Translations under genes and position numbers: made by a program
Shown here: one piece after another, positions 1-8,138 of the stretch
Layout: every line of letters begins with the position of its first letter
How positions within the stretch are numbered: position 1 is the stretch's first letter
Assembly (NCBI GenBank): GCA_947331495.1
Contig: CAMZOI010000001.1
Span: forward strand, 1,798,001 to 1,862,000
Origin: Erythrobacteraceae bacterium Alg239-R51
GTDB lineage: Bacteria; Pseudomonadota; Alphaproteobacteria; Sphingomonadales; Sphingomonadaceae
Length of the DNA: 64,000 nt
Direction of reading: 5' to 3'
Notes under the pieces: model-generated
The model's input: the letters and a program-made list of their open reading frames with translations, nothing else
The model's database searches: none
What the model was told of the DNA's origin: nothing

Positions 1-451
1 TCGACACGCTCATCGTGTCGAGCGGGATCTGGTCGAACAGGATTTCCATGTCGCGCACGGTGTCGATCGCGACGCCCGCCTTGCCGACATCGCCGACCAC
101 GCGCGGGTGATCGCTGTCATAGCCGCGGTGCGTGGCAAGATCGAATGCGACGCTCAGCCCCTTCTGCCCGGCGGCGAGGTTGCGGCGATAGAAGGCGTTC
201 GATTCTTCGGCGGTAGAGAAGCCCGCATATTGGCGGATGGTCCACGGGCGCCCGGTATACATTGAGGCATAGGGTCCGCGCGTGAACGGCGCGACGCCGG
301 GCACGCCGGGGTCGAGGCCTTGCGTATCCTCGCTGGTGTAGAGCGGCTTGACGGCGATCCCCTCAGGCGTGTGCCAGGTGAGATCACGACCTTTCACCTC
401 CTTGTCGGCAAGTGCTTTCCAGTCGTCGTAAATCGGGGTCTTGTCAGTCAT
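1..451 (-). CDS. scpA: Methylmalonyl-CoA mutase, N-terminal part (runs off the left edge)
   Basis: Adenosylcobalamin-dependent enzyme that interconverts (R)-methylmalonyl-CoA and succinyl-CoA, the last step of propionyl-CoA assimilation. Only the first 150 codons are present. The visible protein has the family N-terminus: an SRY-less lead ([11 protein letters not shown]), then PLYT, [14 protein letters not shown], [17 protein letters not shown] and [18 protein letters not shown], which form the CoA-binding face of the TIM barrel. The ATG at 451 lies 1 base after the stop of the epimerase gene, so the two are almost certainly co-translated. Catalytic and cobalamin-binding residues lie outside the window. 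The identification is firm; only the gene symbol varies between genomes. Confidence 0.95.
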   Translation of the reverse strand, partial: MTDKTPIYDDWKALADKEVKGRDLTWHTPEGIAVKPLYTSEDTQGLDPGVPGVAPFTRGPYASMYTGRPWTIRQYAGFSTAEESNAFYRRNLAAGQKGLSVAFDLATHRGYDSDHPRVVGDVGKAGVAIDTVRDMEILFDQIPLDTMSVS

Positions 452-452
452 C

Positions 453-890
453 TCAATGCGCCTCTTTCGGCGTTTCCATAATCTCGGTCAGCTGGCCCAT
501 CATATCCTTGGGATGCACGAAGAAGATCGGTGTGCCATGGGCCCCAATTCGCGTGGGACCGAGGATGCGTTTGCCCATATCCTCGAACCACTTGCGCGCC
601 TCAGCTATATCCTCGACCTCGTAACAAACGTGGTGCTGCCCGCCCGCAGGATTCTTGGCGAGGAAGCCGTTGATCGGCGATGCATCATCGAACGGCTCGA
701 TCAGCTCGATTTGCGTTCCGTTCATCCCGTTTTCCGTTGGCGTATTCACGAAGCAGACCTTTACTCCCTGCTCGGGCAGGTCGAATGGCTCGGTAATGTC
801 GTTCGCCCCCATGACCTTCCGGTAGTAGGTGATGGAATCCTCGATCGAAGGTGTCGCGACGCCAATATGATTCAGGCGACCGAGTTTCAT
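453..890 (-). CDS. mce: Methylmalonyl-CoA epimerase
   Basis: Epimerises (S)- to (R)-methylmalonyl-CoA between propionyl-CoA carboxylase and the mutase. The 145-residue protein is a single VOC/glyoxalase-fold unit made of two beta-alpha-beta modules. By alignment to known epimerases the metal ligands should be His8 (NHIGVAT), Gln60 or Glu62 (GTQIELIEP), His87 (QHHVCYE) and Glu136 (QLTEIME). GGAG lies upstream of the ATG. It sits directly before the mutase gene (1-base gap) and after a strong terminator belonging to the S9 peptidase gene. A diverged fragment of the 5' end of the same gene lies at 3115-3183, suggesting local rearrangement or gene replacement. Confidence 0.95.
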   Translation of the reverse strand: MKLGRLNHIGVATPSIEDSITYYRKVMGANDITEPFDLPEQGVKVCFVNTPTENGMNGTQIELIEPFDDASPINGFLAKNPAGGQHHVCYEVEDIAEARKWFEDMGKRILGPTRIGAHGTPIFFVHPKDMMGQLTEIMETPKEAH

Positions 891-919
891 AAGCAGGCTC
901 CAGAGATCGAACAGAAAAA

Positions 920-948
920 CGGCGCGGCCCCCTGAGGGAACCGCGCCG
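920..948 (-). terminator. Rho-independent terminator of the S9 peptidase gene
   Basis: An 8-bp perfect GC stem (CGGCGCGG at 920-927 with CCGCGCCG at 941-948) is followed on the minus strand by a run of five T (the AAAAA at 915-919). It lies 27 bases after the stop of the peptidase gene and about 30 bases before the epimerase start, so the epimerase/mutase pair probably needs its own promoter or read-through. Confidence 0.85.
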
Positions 949-974
949 CTGTCTTAGCCGTCGTGCAAGATCAA

Positions 975-3011
975 TCAACCACCGCTGGACACGTCCTCGA
1001 GCCCTTCTACGTACTCGGCGCCAGCAAGCACCTCTGCCGAACTTCCTTCAAAGGAGTCGCCGATTGGCTGAACGCGCCCACCAAGGCACTCGCCCAGGAA
1101 CCCTTCCATCGCCGCGAAGAAGCTCAACCGGTTCTCCGGCTTCTGGAAGCCATGCCCTTCATCAGGGTAGTTGATATATGTGACCGGCAAATCCTTTGCC
1201 TGCATTGCCGCGACGAGAGTGTCGGCTTCGGGCTTGGTAACGCGCGGATCGTTGCCACCTTGTCCAACCAGCAACGGCACGCGGATGTCGTCGATCCGGC
1301 TGATAGCGGACCGCTCGATCATCGCTGCGCGCGCTTCGGGATCGGACGGATCTCCGACGTACCGGAACCATGTACCCGCCAGGAATGGTTTCCAGTATTC
1401 GGGGAAGCTCTCGATCAACGTAGCAAGACTGGATGGGCCGACAATATCGACCCCGCATGCGAACTTGTCCGGCGTAAAGGTCACGCCGATCAGCGTGGCG
1501 TACCCGCCATAGCTACCGCCTCCGATGGCCACCTTGTCTTCCTGCGCGATGCCTTCGGCTACCGCCCAGTCCACCGCATCAGTGAGGTCAGTGTGCATTT
1601 TGCCGGCGAATTCGCCGACCGCGGCGTTGGTGAAGTCCTTGCCGAACCCGGTCGAGCCACGGTAATTCACGCTCAATACGGCATAGCCGCGGTTCGCCAT
1701 CCACTGGTGAATGGTGTCGTAACCATAACTGTCGCGCGCCCACGGTCCGCCATGGACCCATAGCAGCATTGGCACCGCTTCGTCCGGGCGACCGTCGCCA
1801 TCGGGATCGCTACCGGGCGGCAGGGTCAGGTAGGAAACCAGCGTCTTGCCGTCGGACGATTTGAGTTCCAGCGGATGCATGGGTTGAAGCGGTGCATCGG
1901 CCAGATCGGGGCGGGTCGCGAACCACGGGGTCAGCGTGTCCGCGGTTCGATCATATACGTAGTACTGGCCCGGCGCCTCGGCCGCGCCTTCATACACGAT
2001 CCATGTATTGTCATCTTCCGAGCGCGAGGAGATCGAGAATTCGCCTTCGAGATTGTTCTGGAGAAACGCAATTTCGGCGGCAGCTTCCTCGTTCAGAGGC
2101 GTCCACTCGTCCTTGAGGTAATTGACCGAATAAGCGATCGGTTCGTAAGTCTCGTTATCGGTCAGAATTCCGCTCAGATCCGCTTGGGTCGGCTCGGCAA
2201 TGACCCGGCGTTCGCCCGTGGTCAGATCGACTGCGACGCCGGCGGCAACATTGCGGTCTCGACTATCGATTAGGTATGCAGTCTTGTTGTCGCGCGAAAA
2301 GCCCACGACATTGGTCGAGAGCATGTCTTCGCTTGGTATGTCGGCAAACAGTTCGCCCGGCGTCATGTCATCGTTGAGATAGACCGCCTGCATCCCGCCA
2401 TCGGGTTGCGGCACCATTGCCATGCGCGGGGCATAAGTATTGTCGGTAATCCAAGCGGCATATCCGGGGTTTTCGGCGATCAGCCTGCGCTCGCCGGTCT
2501 CTACGTTCACTTCGTACAGATCGGTAAGCTGCGGGTTGCGCTCGTTCAGACCGACAAGGATCACACCGGGACGGTCGCGGCTGACACCGAGTATCTGAGC
2601 GCGCGCACCGTCGGCGACCGGGGTCAGGTCGCGTGTCTCGCCTGTGCGGGGGTCGCTTGCATAGACGTGGAAGTTCTCGTCGCCGTCATTGTCCTTCGCG
2701 AACATGACGTATTTGCTGTCCGTGCTCCAGAAATGGTTGGAGATGCCGCGGTGGCGGTCGTCCGTAATGACTTTGCCATCATCGGGATTGGCTGCAGGCG
2801 CCACCCAGACATTCATTACGCCATCGTCGGGAGCGATCCAGCTAACCCATTTGCCGTCAGGACTGATCCGGCCTTGCGAAGCAACCGGATTGCCAAACAA
2901 TTCGGCACGGTCGATCAGTTCGTAATCCGACAGAGCGTGGTGTTCGGCATGGCCGACGCCGGGCAACATCGCGGTCCCGGCAAGCGCGGCGGCAATCGAT
3001 ACTTTCTTCAT
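975..3011 (-). CDS. S9 family (prolyl oligopeptidase/acylaminoacyl) peptidase, exported
   Basis: Serine peptidase of about 678 residues. The start at 3011 is preferred over one 27 bases upstream because AGGAGG lies 7-12 bases ahead of it and it gives a clean signal peptide (MKKVSIAAALAGTAMLPGVGHAE). The N-terminal half is a beta-propeller with WD40-like repeats (SPDGKWVSW, STDSKYVMFA). The C-terminal alpha/beta hydrolase carries the nucleophile in GGSYGGY, an Asp in GGNDPRV and the His in DEGHGF, so the triad is complete. Exported members of this family hydrolyse short peptides in the periplasm. The gene stands alone with its own terminator and separates the epimerase/mutase pair from pccB. 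Confidence 0.93.
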   Translation of the reverse strand: MKKVSIAAALAGTAMLPGVGHAEHHALSDYELIDRAELFGNPVASQGRISPDGKWVSWIAPDDGVMNVWVAPAANPDDGKVITDDRHRGISNHFWSTDSKYVMFAKDNDGDENFHVYASDPRTGETRDLTPVADGARAQILGVSRDRPGVILVGLNERNPQLTDLYEVNVETGERRLIAENPGYAAWITDNTYAPRMAMVPQPDGGMQAVYLNDDMTPGELFADIPSEDMLSTNVVGFSRDNKTAYLIDSRDRNVAAGVAVDLTTGERRVIAEPTQADLSGILTDNETYEPIAYSVNYLKDEWTPLNEEAAAEIAFLQNNLEGEFSISSRSEDDNTWIVYEGAAEAPGQYYVYDRTADTLTPWFATRPDLADAPLQPMHPLELKSSDGKTLVSYLTLPPGSDPDGDGRPDEAVPMLLWVHGGPWARDSYGYDTIHQWMANRGYAVLSVNYRGSTGFGKDFTNAAVGEFAGKMHTDLTDAVDWAVAEGIAQEDKVAIGGGSYGGYATLIGVTFTPDKFACGVDIVGPSSLATLIESFPEYWKPFLAGTWFRYVGDPSDPEARAAMIERSAISRIDDIRVPLLVGQGGNDPRVTKPEADTLVAAMQAKDLPVTYINYPDEGHGFQKPENRLSFFAAMEGFLGECLGGRVQPIGDSFEGSSAEVLAGAEYVEGLEDVSSGG

Positions 3012-3114
3012 GAAACTTCCTCCTCTTCCAGGCGACAAACTATCTAGAAGGAGCTGTTGTGTCCAGATAAGACAGCTTCAAGTCTTCGGTACCGATCGCG
3101 CCGTACATGTTATT

Positions 3115-3183
3115 TTAGACGCGGATCAATTCCTCGGTCGAGGGTGTAGCGACCCCGATATGGTTGGGACGGCCGAGTTTCAT
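3115..3183 (-). pseudogene. Remnant of a second methylmalonyl-CoA epimerase gene (first 22 codons)
   Basis: Reading on the minus strand from ATG at 3183 gives [20 protein letters not shown], then two more residues and TAA. It matches the first 20 residues of the intact epimerase at 890 in all but four positions, yet many codons differ at the third base. The ATG overlaps the stop of the small gene at 3180-3389 (ATGA), the usual coupling arrangement. After about 20 codons the likeness ends and no further epimerase sequence is seen before the peptidase gene. This looks like the stump of a former functional epimerase gene rather than a recent duplicate. Confidence 0.75.
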
Positions 3184-3389
3184 TTTATCATTCCAAAATG
3201 GCGAAAGGCAGCTTCGATCGCCAACCGCTTATCAGTAGGACAAGGATGACTGCGGCCAGTTCCAATTCGGTTTGGCGCAGTTCGCGTCGTAAGGCCATGC
3301 TCATGCTTGAGATCGGCAATCCAACACGTCTTTGGCACAAAGCCATGGTGTTGTTTTACGATGTGCTGAATTTCCCGATAGGTAGCCAT
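3180..3389 (-). CDS. Small conserved protein of unknown function (69 residues)
   Basis: The sequence starts MATYREIQHIVKQHHGFVPKTCW and ends with CPTDKRLAIEAAFRHFGMIK. I recognise this pattern (YREIQ, GF-PKTCWIA, APNR, HPCP-DK, A-RHFGM) from short conserved hypothetical proteins found in many bacteria, but know no established function. A GAGG motif precedes the ATG at a normal distance. Two cysteines and two histidine-rich spots could bind metal, which is speculative. Its stop overlaps the start of the epimerase remnant by ATGA, so it may once have led an operon with the epimerase gene. Confidence 0.75.
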   Translation of the reverse strand: MATYREIQHIVKQHHGFVPKTCWIADLKHEHGLTTRTAPNRIGTGRSHPCPTDKRLAIEAAFRHFGMIK

Positions 3390-3398
3390 TGTAGCGCC

Positions 3399-3746
3399 TC
3401 ACCGAGGATCGGGCCGGGGAGGCCCGCCAAAAGTCATGTGGACCGCCGCCATATCCGGACCTTCGACTTTGCTGATACCCGGCCAGACTTGATATCCCAC
3501 CCAGGCCGGTTGGCCCGAACCGTCAGGCATTCTATTACAGGCCACCGCATACTCACCTGAATAGCCTATGTTTTCCTTCTGATAAAACTCGCCGCAACCA
3601 CGAATGGAGTTTTCCGCGAGCGCCCTCATGACATCACCCGTGGGCTCCTGCCAGTTCGAGCTCCATTGCTCATCGCTTGAAGGTGGTTCACCACACGAGC
3701 CTAGGAGCACACAACTCGCCGCGACAAAGATTTTTGTGTGCCTCAT
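3399..3746 (-). CDS. Putative small lipoprotein or exported protein
   Basis: About 115 residues from the ATG at 3746, chosen because GAGGGAG lies just upstream and a signal-like N-terminus follows (MRHTKIFVAASCVLLGSC). LGSC may be a lipobox, although Gly at -2 is not typical. The mature part has conserved-looking features (RGCGEFYQKEN, YAVACNRMPDGSG) and four cysteines that may form disulfides. No family recognised. It lies 10 bases after the pccB stop and just ahead of the small gene at 3389, so it is probably transcribed with them. Confidence 0.6.
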   Translation of the reverse strand: MRHTKIFVAASCVLLGSCGEPPSSDEQWSSNWQEPTGDVMRALAENSIRGCGEFYQKENIGYSGEYAVACNRMPDGSGQPAWVGYQVWPGISKVEGPDMAAVHMTFGGPPRPDPR

Positions 3747-3756
3747 GTCTACTCCC

Positions 3757-5289
3757 TCACAACGGAATATTATCATGCTTCTTCCACGGATTCTCCAGCA
3801 CCTTACCGCGCAGTTTGCGTAGCCCCAGCGCAATCCGCCGCCGCGTCGAATGCGGGTAGATTACCTCGTCGATATAGCCGCGACTGGCTGCCACGAAGGG
3901 GTTGGCGAAGCGGTCTTCGTATTCCTTCGTTTTCTCGGCAATCTTGTCAGGATCGTCGCGGTCCTGCCGGAAGATGATTTCCACTGCGCCTTTCGCGCCC
4001 ATCACCGCGATTTCGGCGGTGGGCCAGGCGTAGTTGAGGTCGCCGCGCAAATGCTTGGAAGCCATCACGTCATACGCGCCGCCATAGGCCTTGCGGGTAA
4101 TTACGGTAATCTTGGGCACGGTCGCTTCGGCATAGGCGAACAGCAGTTTTGCGCCGTGCTTGATAATGCCGTTATGCTCCTGGCTGGTACCAGGAAGAAA
4201 GCCGGGCACGTCGACGAAAGTCAGGATGGGGATTTCGAACGCGTCGCAGAAGCGCACGAATCGCGCGGCTTTCTTGGACGAGTTGATGTCGAGCACCCCG
4301 GCAAGCACCATCGGCTGGTTCGCCACCACGCCAACCGTGCGCCCTTCCACCCGGCCGAAGCCGCACAGGATGTTGCCCGCGTGATTTGGCTGGATCTCGA
4401 AGAAATCGCCCTCGTCCAGTACTTTCCGGACAACCTCGTGCATGTCGTAGGGCTGGTTGGCATTGTCGGGGATCAGCGTGTCGAGCCCAGGCTCCTCGCG
4501 GTCCCACGGATCGCTGGTCGGGCGCTCGGGCACATCCTCGCGGTTCGACAGCGGCAAGTAGTCGAAGAAATCGCGCGTAGCGAGCAGCGTCTCGATGTCG
4601 TTCTCAAAGCTGTTGTCAGCAACGGATGTCTTGGTGGTGTGCGTTTTCGCCCCGCCCAGTTCTTCCTGCGTTACCACTTCGTTGGTCACCGTCTTGACCA
4701 CGTCGGGTCCGGTGACGAACATGTAAGAACTGTCTTCGACCATGAAGATGAAGTCGGTCATTGCCGGCGAATAGACCGCGCCGCCCGCACAAGGCCCCAT
4801 GATCAGGCTGATCTGCGGCACAACCCCCGAGGCAAGAACATTGCGCTGGAACACCTCGGCATAGCCGCCAAGAGAGGCCACCCCTTCCTGAATGCGCGCG
4901 CCGCCGCTGTCGTTGAGGCCGATCACCGGCGCGCCAACCTTCATCGCGGTGTCCATGACCTTGCAGATCTTTTCTGCATGTCGCTTGCTAAGAGAACCGC
5001 CGAAGACGGTGAAATCCTGTGAGAAAACGTAAACTAGCCGCCCGTTGATCGTGCCGCTGCCGGTGACCACGCCGTCACCGGGAATTTTCTGGTTCTCCAT
5101 TCCGAAGTCGACGCAGTCATGCTCGACATAGCGGTCCAGTTCTTCAAAACTGTCTTCGTCGAGCAGAATATCCAGCCGTTCGCGCGCGGTCAGCTTGCCT
5201 TTGGCGTGCTGCGCATCGATCCGTTTCTGCCCTCCGCCAAGTTCTGCTGCGGCGCGGCGACGTTCCATCTCGGCAATATTGGCGGACAT
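3757..5289 (-). CDS. pccB: Propionyl-CoA carboxylase, carboxyltransferase (beta) subunit
   Basis: Transfers the carboxyl group from carboxybiotin to propionyl-CoA, giving (S)-methylmalonyl-CoA, the substrate of the epimerase encoded downstream. The protein has 510 residues, the usual length. It has the N- and C-terminal crotonase-type carboxyltransferase lobes: [20 protein letters not shown] and [12 protein letters not shown] in the first, [23 protein letters not shown] and [13 protein letters not shown] in the second, forming the two oxyanion holes. The C-terminus [11 protein letters not shown]...[11 protein letters not shown] is typical of PccB. Acetyl-CoA carboxyltransferases of the same family are less likely given the mutase and epimerase nearby. 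The biotin-carrying alpha subunit is not in the window. Confidence 0.95.
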   Translation of the reverse strand: MSANIAEMERRRAAAELGGGQKRIDAQHAKGKLTARERLDILLDEDSFEELDRYVEHDCVDFGMENQKIPGDGVVTGSGTINGRLVYVFSQDFTVFGGSLSKRHAEKICKVMDTAMKVGAPVIGLNDSGGARIQEGVASLGGYAEVFQRNVLASGVVPQISLIMGPCAGGAVYSPAMTDFIFMVEDSSYMFVTGPDVVKTVTNEVVTQEELGGAKTHTTKTSVADNSFENDIETLLATRDFFDYLPLSNREDVPERPTSDPWDREEPGLDTLIPDNANQPYDMHEVVRKVLDEGDFFEIQPNHAGNILCGFGRVEGRTVGVVANQPMVLAGVLDINSSKKAARFVRFCDAFEIPILTFVDVPGFLPGTSQEHNGIIKHGAKLLFAYAEATVPKITVITRKAYGGAYDVMASKHLRGDLNYAWPTAEIAVMGAKGAVEIIFRQDRDDPDKIAEKTKEYEDRFANPFVAASRGYIDEVIYPHSTRRRIALGLRKLRGKVLENPWKKHDNIPL

Positions 5290-5343
5290 GCTCTCTCCGT
5301 TGAAACTCTTTGCACACCGCCTAGGGCGCAGTTGGGCGAAGCG

Positions 5344-6081
5344 TCAATGTCGATGGGCGCTTATCAGGAATTCGACATTCCCTTCCGGGCCGGTGATCGG
5401 GCTTTCAACGATTCCCTGAACGTCGAAACCGAAATCTTCGAGCCATTCCCGAACTTCATCGCAGACGCGCTGATGCAGAGCCGGATCGCGCACCACCCCG
5501 CCCTTGCCTACCTCGGCGCGCGTGACCTCGAATTGCGGTTTTATCAGCGCCACCAGGCGGCATTCGCGTTCGGCAAGCTGCAAGGGACGTTCGAGCACCT
5601 TGGCCAGCCCGATGAAGCTTGCATCACAGACAACCCAGGTTACCGGCCGGTCGATCATTTCGGGCGTGAGAATTCGCGCGCTGGTCTGTTCGAGAACGGT
5701 TACGCGATCATCTTGACGCAATTTCCATACAAGCTGGTTGGTGCCGCTATCCACCGCGAAGACACGAGCCGCGCCGTGGTGAAGCAACACGTCAGTAAAT
5801 CCGCCTGTTGAACTGCCGATGTCCATCGCGGTTACACCGTTCGGGTCGAGCTTGAAATGTTCAATTGCCGCGCTGAGTTTTATACCGCCGCGTGACACCC
5901 AGGGATGATCGCGGCCGCGGAGATCTAGAGGGATATCGTCAGCCATTTGCTGCCCAGGTTTGATCAGCTTCTGCTGGCCGGAAAAGACGAGACCGGCCAT
6001 TACCAGCGCCTGCGCCCGCGTCCGGCTCTCGACGAGCCCGCGGTCGACAAGCATCTGGTCGAGGCGACGTTTCTTAGGCAT
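5344..6081 (-). CDS. tlyA: TlyA family rRNA 2'-O-methyltransferase
   Basis: About 245 residues. An N-terminal S4 RNA-binding domain (KKRRLDQMLVDRGLVESRTRAQ) is followed by an FtsJ-like Rossmann methyltransferase with the SAM motif MDIGSSTGGFTD and the KPQFE motif near the end of the fold. TlyA proteins methylate ribose in 16S and 23S rRNA and are often annotated as hemolysin A for historical reasons. The start at 6081 follows family alignment; an earlier ATG at 6105 is possible. The 5' end faces the divergent lipoprotein gene at 6115, so the two share a promoter region of about 35 bases. Confidence 0.9.
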   Translation of the reverse strand: MPKKRRLDQMLVDRGLVESRTRAQALVMAGLVFSGQQKLIKPGQQMADDIPLDLRGRDHPWVSRGGIKLSAAIEHFKLDPNGVTAMDIGSSTGGFTDVLLHHGAARVFAVDSGTNQLVWKLRQDDRVTVLEQTSARILTPEMIDRPVTWVVCDASFIGLAKVLERPLQLAERECRLVALIKPQFEVTRAEVGKGGVVRDPALHQRVCDEVREWLEDFGFDVQGIVESPITGPEGNVEFLISAHRH

Positions 6082-6114
6082 GGAAACAAGTCCGTTAGCG
6101 ATCATTGTTGAGGC

Positions 6115-6666
6115 ATGAAACCTATCCATGCCAATCTTGCCGGCGCAGTCGCACTCAGTTTCACTGTCGCAGCGTGTATTCCCTCACCTGATTCGACCCC
6201 GCCGCCTGAGCCGGTCCAGACGCAACCGGCGCCAGCACCTCTGCCACCGGCTGCCGGCCCGCAGCCGAGTTTCGACAACTGGATGGATGCGCCGAGAACG
6301 GCGGGCGACTGGAGCTATCGAAGCGAAAGCGGTGGATCCGTCGCCTTATATGGAGAGCGGCAGACCGATGCTCGCTTCTCGATCCGATGCGACCGGTCTG
6401 CTTCGTCCGTCACTCTCATGCGCGCCGCGCAGGCCAGTTCTCCCGTGCAGATGCGAATCCGCACGGAAACCGCTGACCGGACGGTGACAGCCCAGCCGAC
6501 TGGCGGGCAGTTACCTTATGTCGCCGCTTCGTTCGGCGCGCGCGATCCCATCTTCGATGCGATGGCATTGAGCAAGGGGCGTTTCGCCATCGAAACACCG
6601 GGAGCGCCGACGCTTTACCTGCCCGCATGGGCCGAAGTAACACGCGTTATCGAAGACTGCCGGTAG
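6115..6666 (+). CDS. Putative lipoprotein, unknown function
   Basis: A protein of 183 residues with a lipoprotein signal: MKPIHANLAGAVALSF then TVAAC, where VAAC fits the lipobox. The next 35 residues are rich in proline and alanine (PPPEPVQTQPAPAPLPP), a flexible linker common in envelope lipoproteins. The folded part (GDWSYRSESGGSVALYG, IRCDR, PAWAEVTRVIEDCR) has two cysteines that may pair. I know this type from sphingomonads as a conserved hypothetical, with no function attached. Divergent from tlyA. Confidence 0.75.
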   Translation: MKPIHANLAGAVALSFTVAACIPSPDSTPPPEPVQTQPAPAPLPPAAGPQPSFDNWMDAPRTAGDWSYRSESGGSVALYGERQTDARFSIRCDRSASSVTLMRAAQASSPVQMRIRTETADRTVTAQPTGGQLPYVAASFGARDPIFDAMALSKGRFAIETPGAPTLYLPAWAEVTRVIEDCR

Positions 6667-6836
6667 AACGAAAAACATCCTTCGCGGAATTCATCGGACG
6701 ACAGCGATCAATTCTGACGTGGGAAAACTTTTTTTCAAGGCTTGTTTTCACGCCCGCGAAGAAACAAATTGCACGCAAGATCAGCGGCAAGCGCGGTCTT
6801 GGGTTCCGGTGATATGGAACTCTAGCTCACAAGCTC

Positions 6837-6851
6837 GAAAGGAGGTGATCC
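6837..6851 (+). promoter_or_regulatory. Extreme Shine-Dalgarno sequence (15-base match to the 16S tail)
   Basis: GAAAGGAGGTGATCC is the exact complement of the 3' end of alphaproteobacterial 16S rRNA (ending GGATCACCTCCTTTC, from established knowledge). Its GGAGG core is 7 bases from the ATG at 6853. Ordinary ribosome binding sites in this window pair over 4-6 bases. Confidence 0.85.
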
Positions 6852-6852
6852 G

Positions 6853-6909
6853 ATGTCTCATGGTTCAGTAGCGAGGTCGGTGAAGATCCCTACGGAGCAT
6901 ATTCGGTAA
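6853..6909 (+). CDS. Tiny ORF or leader peptide with near-perfect ribosome binding site
   Basis: Eighteen codons, MSHGSVARSVKIPTEHIR, then TAA. The ORF is judged real because of the 15-base Shine-Dalgarno sequence at ideal spacing. It contains two Val (GTA, GTG) and two Ile (ATC, ATT) codons but no run of them. About 50 bases after its stop is a terminator-like hairpin, and 150 bases after it begins ilvE, the branched-chain aminotransferase gene. It could be a leader peptide controlling ilvE, a highly translated small protein, or part of a structured RNA whose pairing with the ribosome matters in itself. I do not recognise the peptide with certainty. Confidence 0.55.
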   Translation: MSHGSVARSVKIPTEHIR

Positions 6910-6961
6910 GATACCAGCCGAGTAAGGCTTCGTGAGCGGCGCTTCCGGCCGCTGACCATGC

Positions 6962-6999
6962 GAAGGCCAGTCTCTCCCACGAGCGAGAGGCTGGCCTTC
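6962..6999 (+). terminator. Terminator-like hairpin between the tiny ORF and ilvE
   Basis: A 15-bp stem with one G-U pair (GAAGGCCAGTCTCTC at 6962-6976 with 6985-6999) and an 8-base loop, followed by TCATTT, a weak U tract. Upstream, GGCTTCG at 6926-6932 can pair with CGAAGGCC at 6961-6968, which is the left arm of this stem. The two pairings exclude each other, as in a terminator/antiterminator switch. Confidence 0.65.
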
Positions 7000-7058
7000 T
7001 CATTTATGACTATGCGTAAACTTGCTCTGTGCGCTCGCTCGCATTACCCGCGCTAGTC

Positions 7059-8138
7059 ATGGATTTCGAACATCTTCCCCATGCCGCCCCCGTGCCATCC
7101 GCCGCGCGCGATGATGCGCTGAAGAACCCCGGCTTCGGGACACATTTCACCGACCACATGGTAGTGATTGACTACGATGCGGAAAAAGGTGGCTGGCACC
7201 GGGCGACCCTCGGCCCGCGCGAACCGATCACGCTCGACCCTGCCGCGGCGGTGCTGCACTACGCTCAGGAAATATTCGAAGGAATGAAAGCCTACAAGCA
7301 GCAGGACGATGGCCTCGCCCTTTTCCGGCCAGAGCAGAATGCACGACGTTTCAATGATTCGGCACGGCGCATGGCGATGCCGGAACTTCCTGAAGAGCTG
7401 TTCCTCGAATCCATCCGTCAACTGGTCGCAAAGGATCGCAACTGGGTGCCGACCCTTCCGGGCGGAGCGCTGTATCTGCGCCCCTTCATGTTCGCTTCCG
7501 AGGCCTTTCTGGGTGTACGCCCGGCCAGGCAGTACAAATTTATCCTGATCGCATCGCCGGTCGGCAATTATTTCAAGTCCGGTGCACCCGCAGTGAAAAT
7601 CTGGGTCAGTCGTAATTATACCCGCGCGGCGCCTGGTGGCACCGGGGCAGCCAAGACCGGCGGTAATTACGCAGCCAGTCTCGTCCCGCAGGCCGAAGCC
7701 ATCGAACAGGGCTGCGATCAGGTCGTTTTCCTTGATGCGGTCGAAAAAAAGTGGATCGAGGAACTGGGCGGAATGAACCTGTTCTTCGTGTTTGACGACG
7801 GAAGCGTCATCACTCCACCCCTTACCGGCACGATCCTGCCAGGCATCACGCGCGACAGTCTGATCACCTTGCTGCGCGAGGAAGGGCTCAATGTGCGCGA
7901 GGAACCTTACAGCATCGATCAATGGCGCGCGGATGCCACCGAGGGCGACCTGCTCGAAACAATGGCCTGCGGCACGGCAGCAGTTGTGACACCGGTTGGT
8001 ACGGTAGCCGGGCCTGATGGCGAATTTACGATTGGCTCTGGTGGACCCGGTCAAGTGACAACGAAAATTCGCGATAAGCTGGTCGCCATTCAGAAGGGCG
8101 CGGCCGAGGACACGCACGGCTGGGTCATGCAACTCTAG
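7059..8138 (+). CDS. ilvE: Branched-chain amino acid aminotransferase
   Basis: PLP-dependent class IV aminotransferase that performs the last step of Leu, Ile and Val synthesis and the first of their breakdown. About 359 residues, of the longer branched-chain type. Visible motifs: LHYAQEIFEGMKAY near the N-terminus, LRPFMFASEAFLGVRPA, and the PLP region with GGNYAASLVPQAEA and EELGGMNLFFVF, as in type II branched-chain enzymes. The start at 7059 (MDFEHLP) is preferred to an in-frame GTG at 7029 by family length; neither has a strong ribosome binding site. The upstream tiny ORF and hairpin may regulate it. Its stop overlaps the convergent FAD oxidoreductase gene by 4 bases. Confidence 0.93.
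   Translation: MDFEHLPHAAPVPSAARDDALKNPGFGTHFTDHMVVIDYDAEKGGWHRATLGPREPITLDPAAAVLHYAQEIFEGMKAYKQQDDGLALFRPEQNARRFNDSARRMAMPELPEELFLESIRQLVAKDRNWVPTLPGGALYLRPFMFASEAFLGVRPARQYKFILIASPVGNYFKSGAPAVKIWVSRNYTRAAPGGTGAAKTGGNYAASLVPQAEAIEQGCDQVVFLDAVEKKWIEELGGMNLFFVFDDGSVITPPLTGTILPGITRDSLITLLREEGLNVREEPYSIDQWRADATEGDLLETMACGTAAVVTPVGTVAGPDGEFTIGSGGPGQVTTKIRDKLVAIQKGAAEDTHGWVMQL

Noticed and set aside
963-1763. 266-codon plus-strand open frame opposite the S9 peptidase
   Set aside because: Antisense to a gene with full catalytic motifs and its own terminator; no family likeness.
6837-6851. Possible 3' fragment of a 16S rRNA gene on the minus strand
   Set aside because: Only the 15 bases that form the ribosome binding site match; flanks do not continue the 16S sequence, and an ATG follows at ideal spacing.
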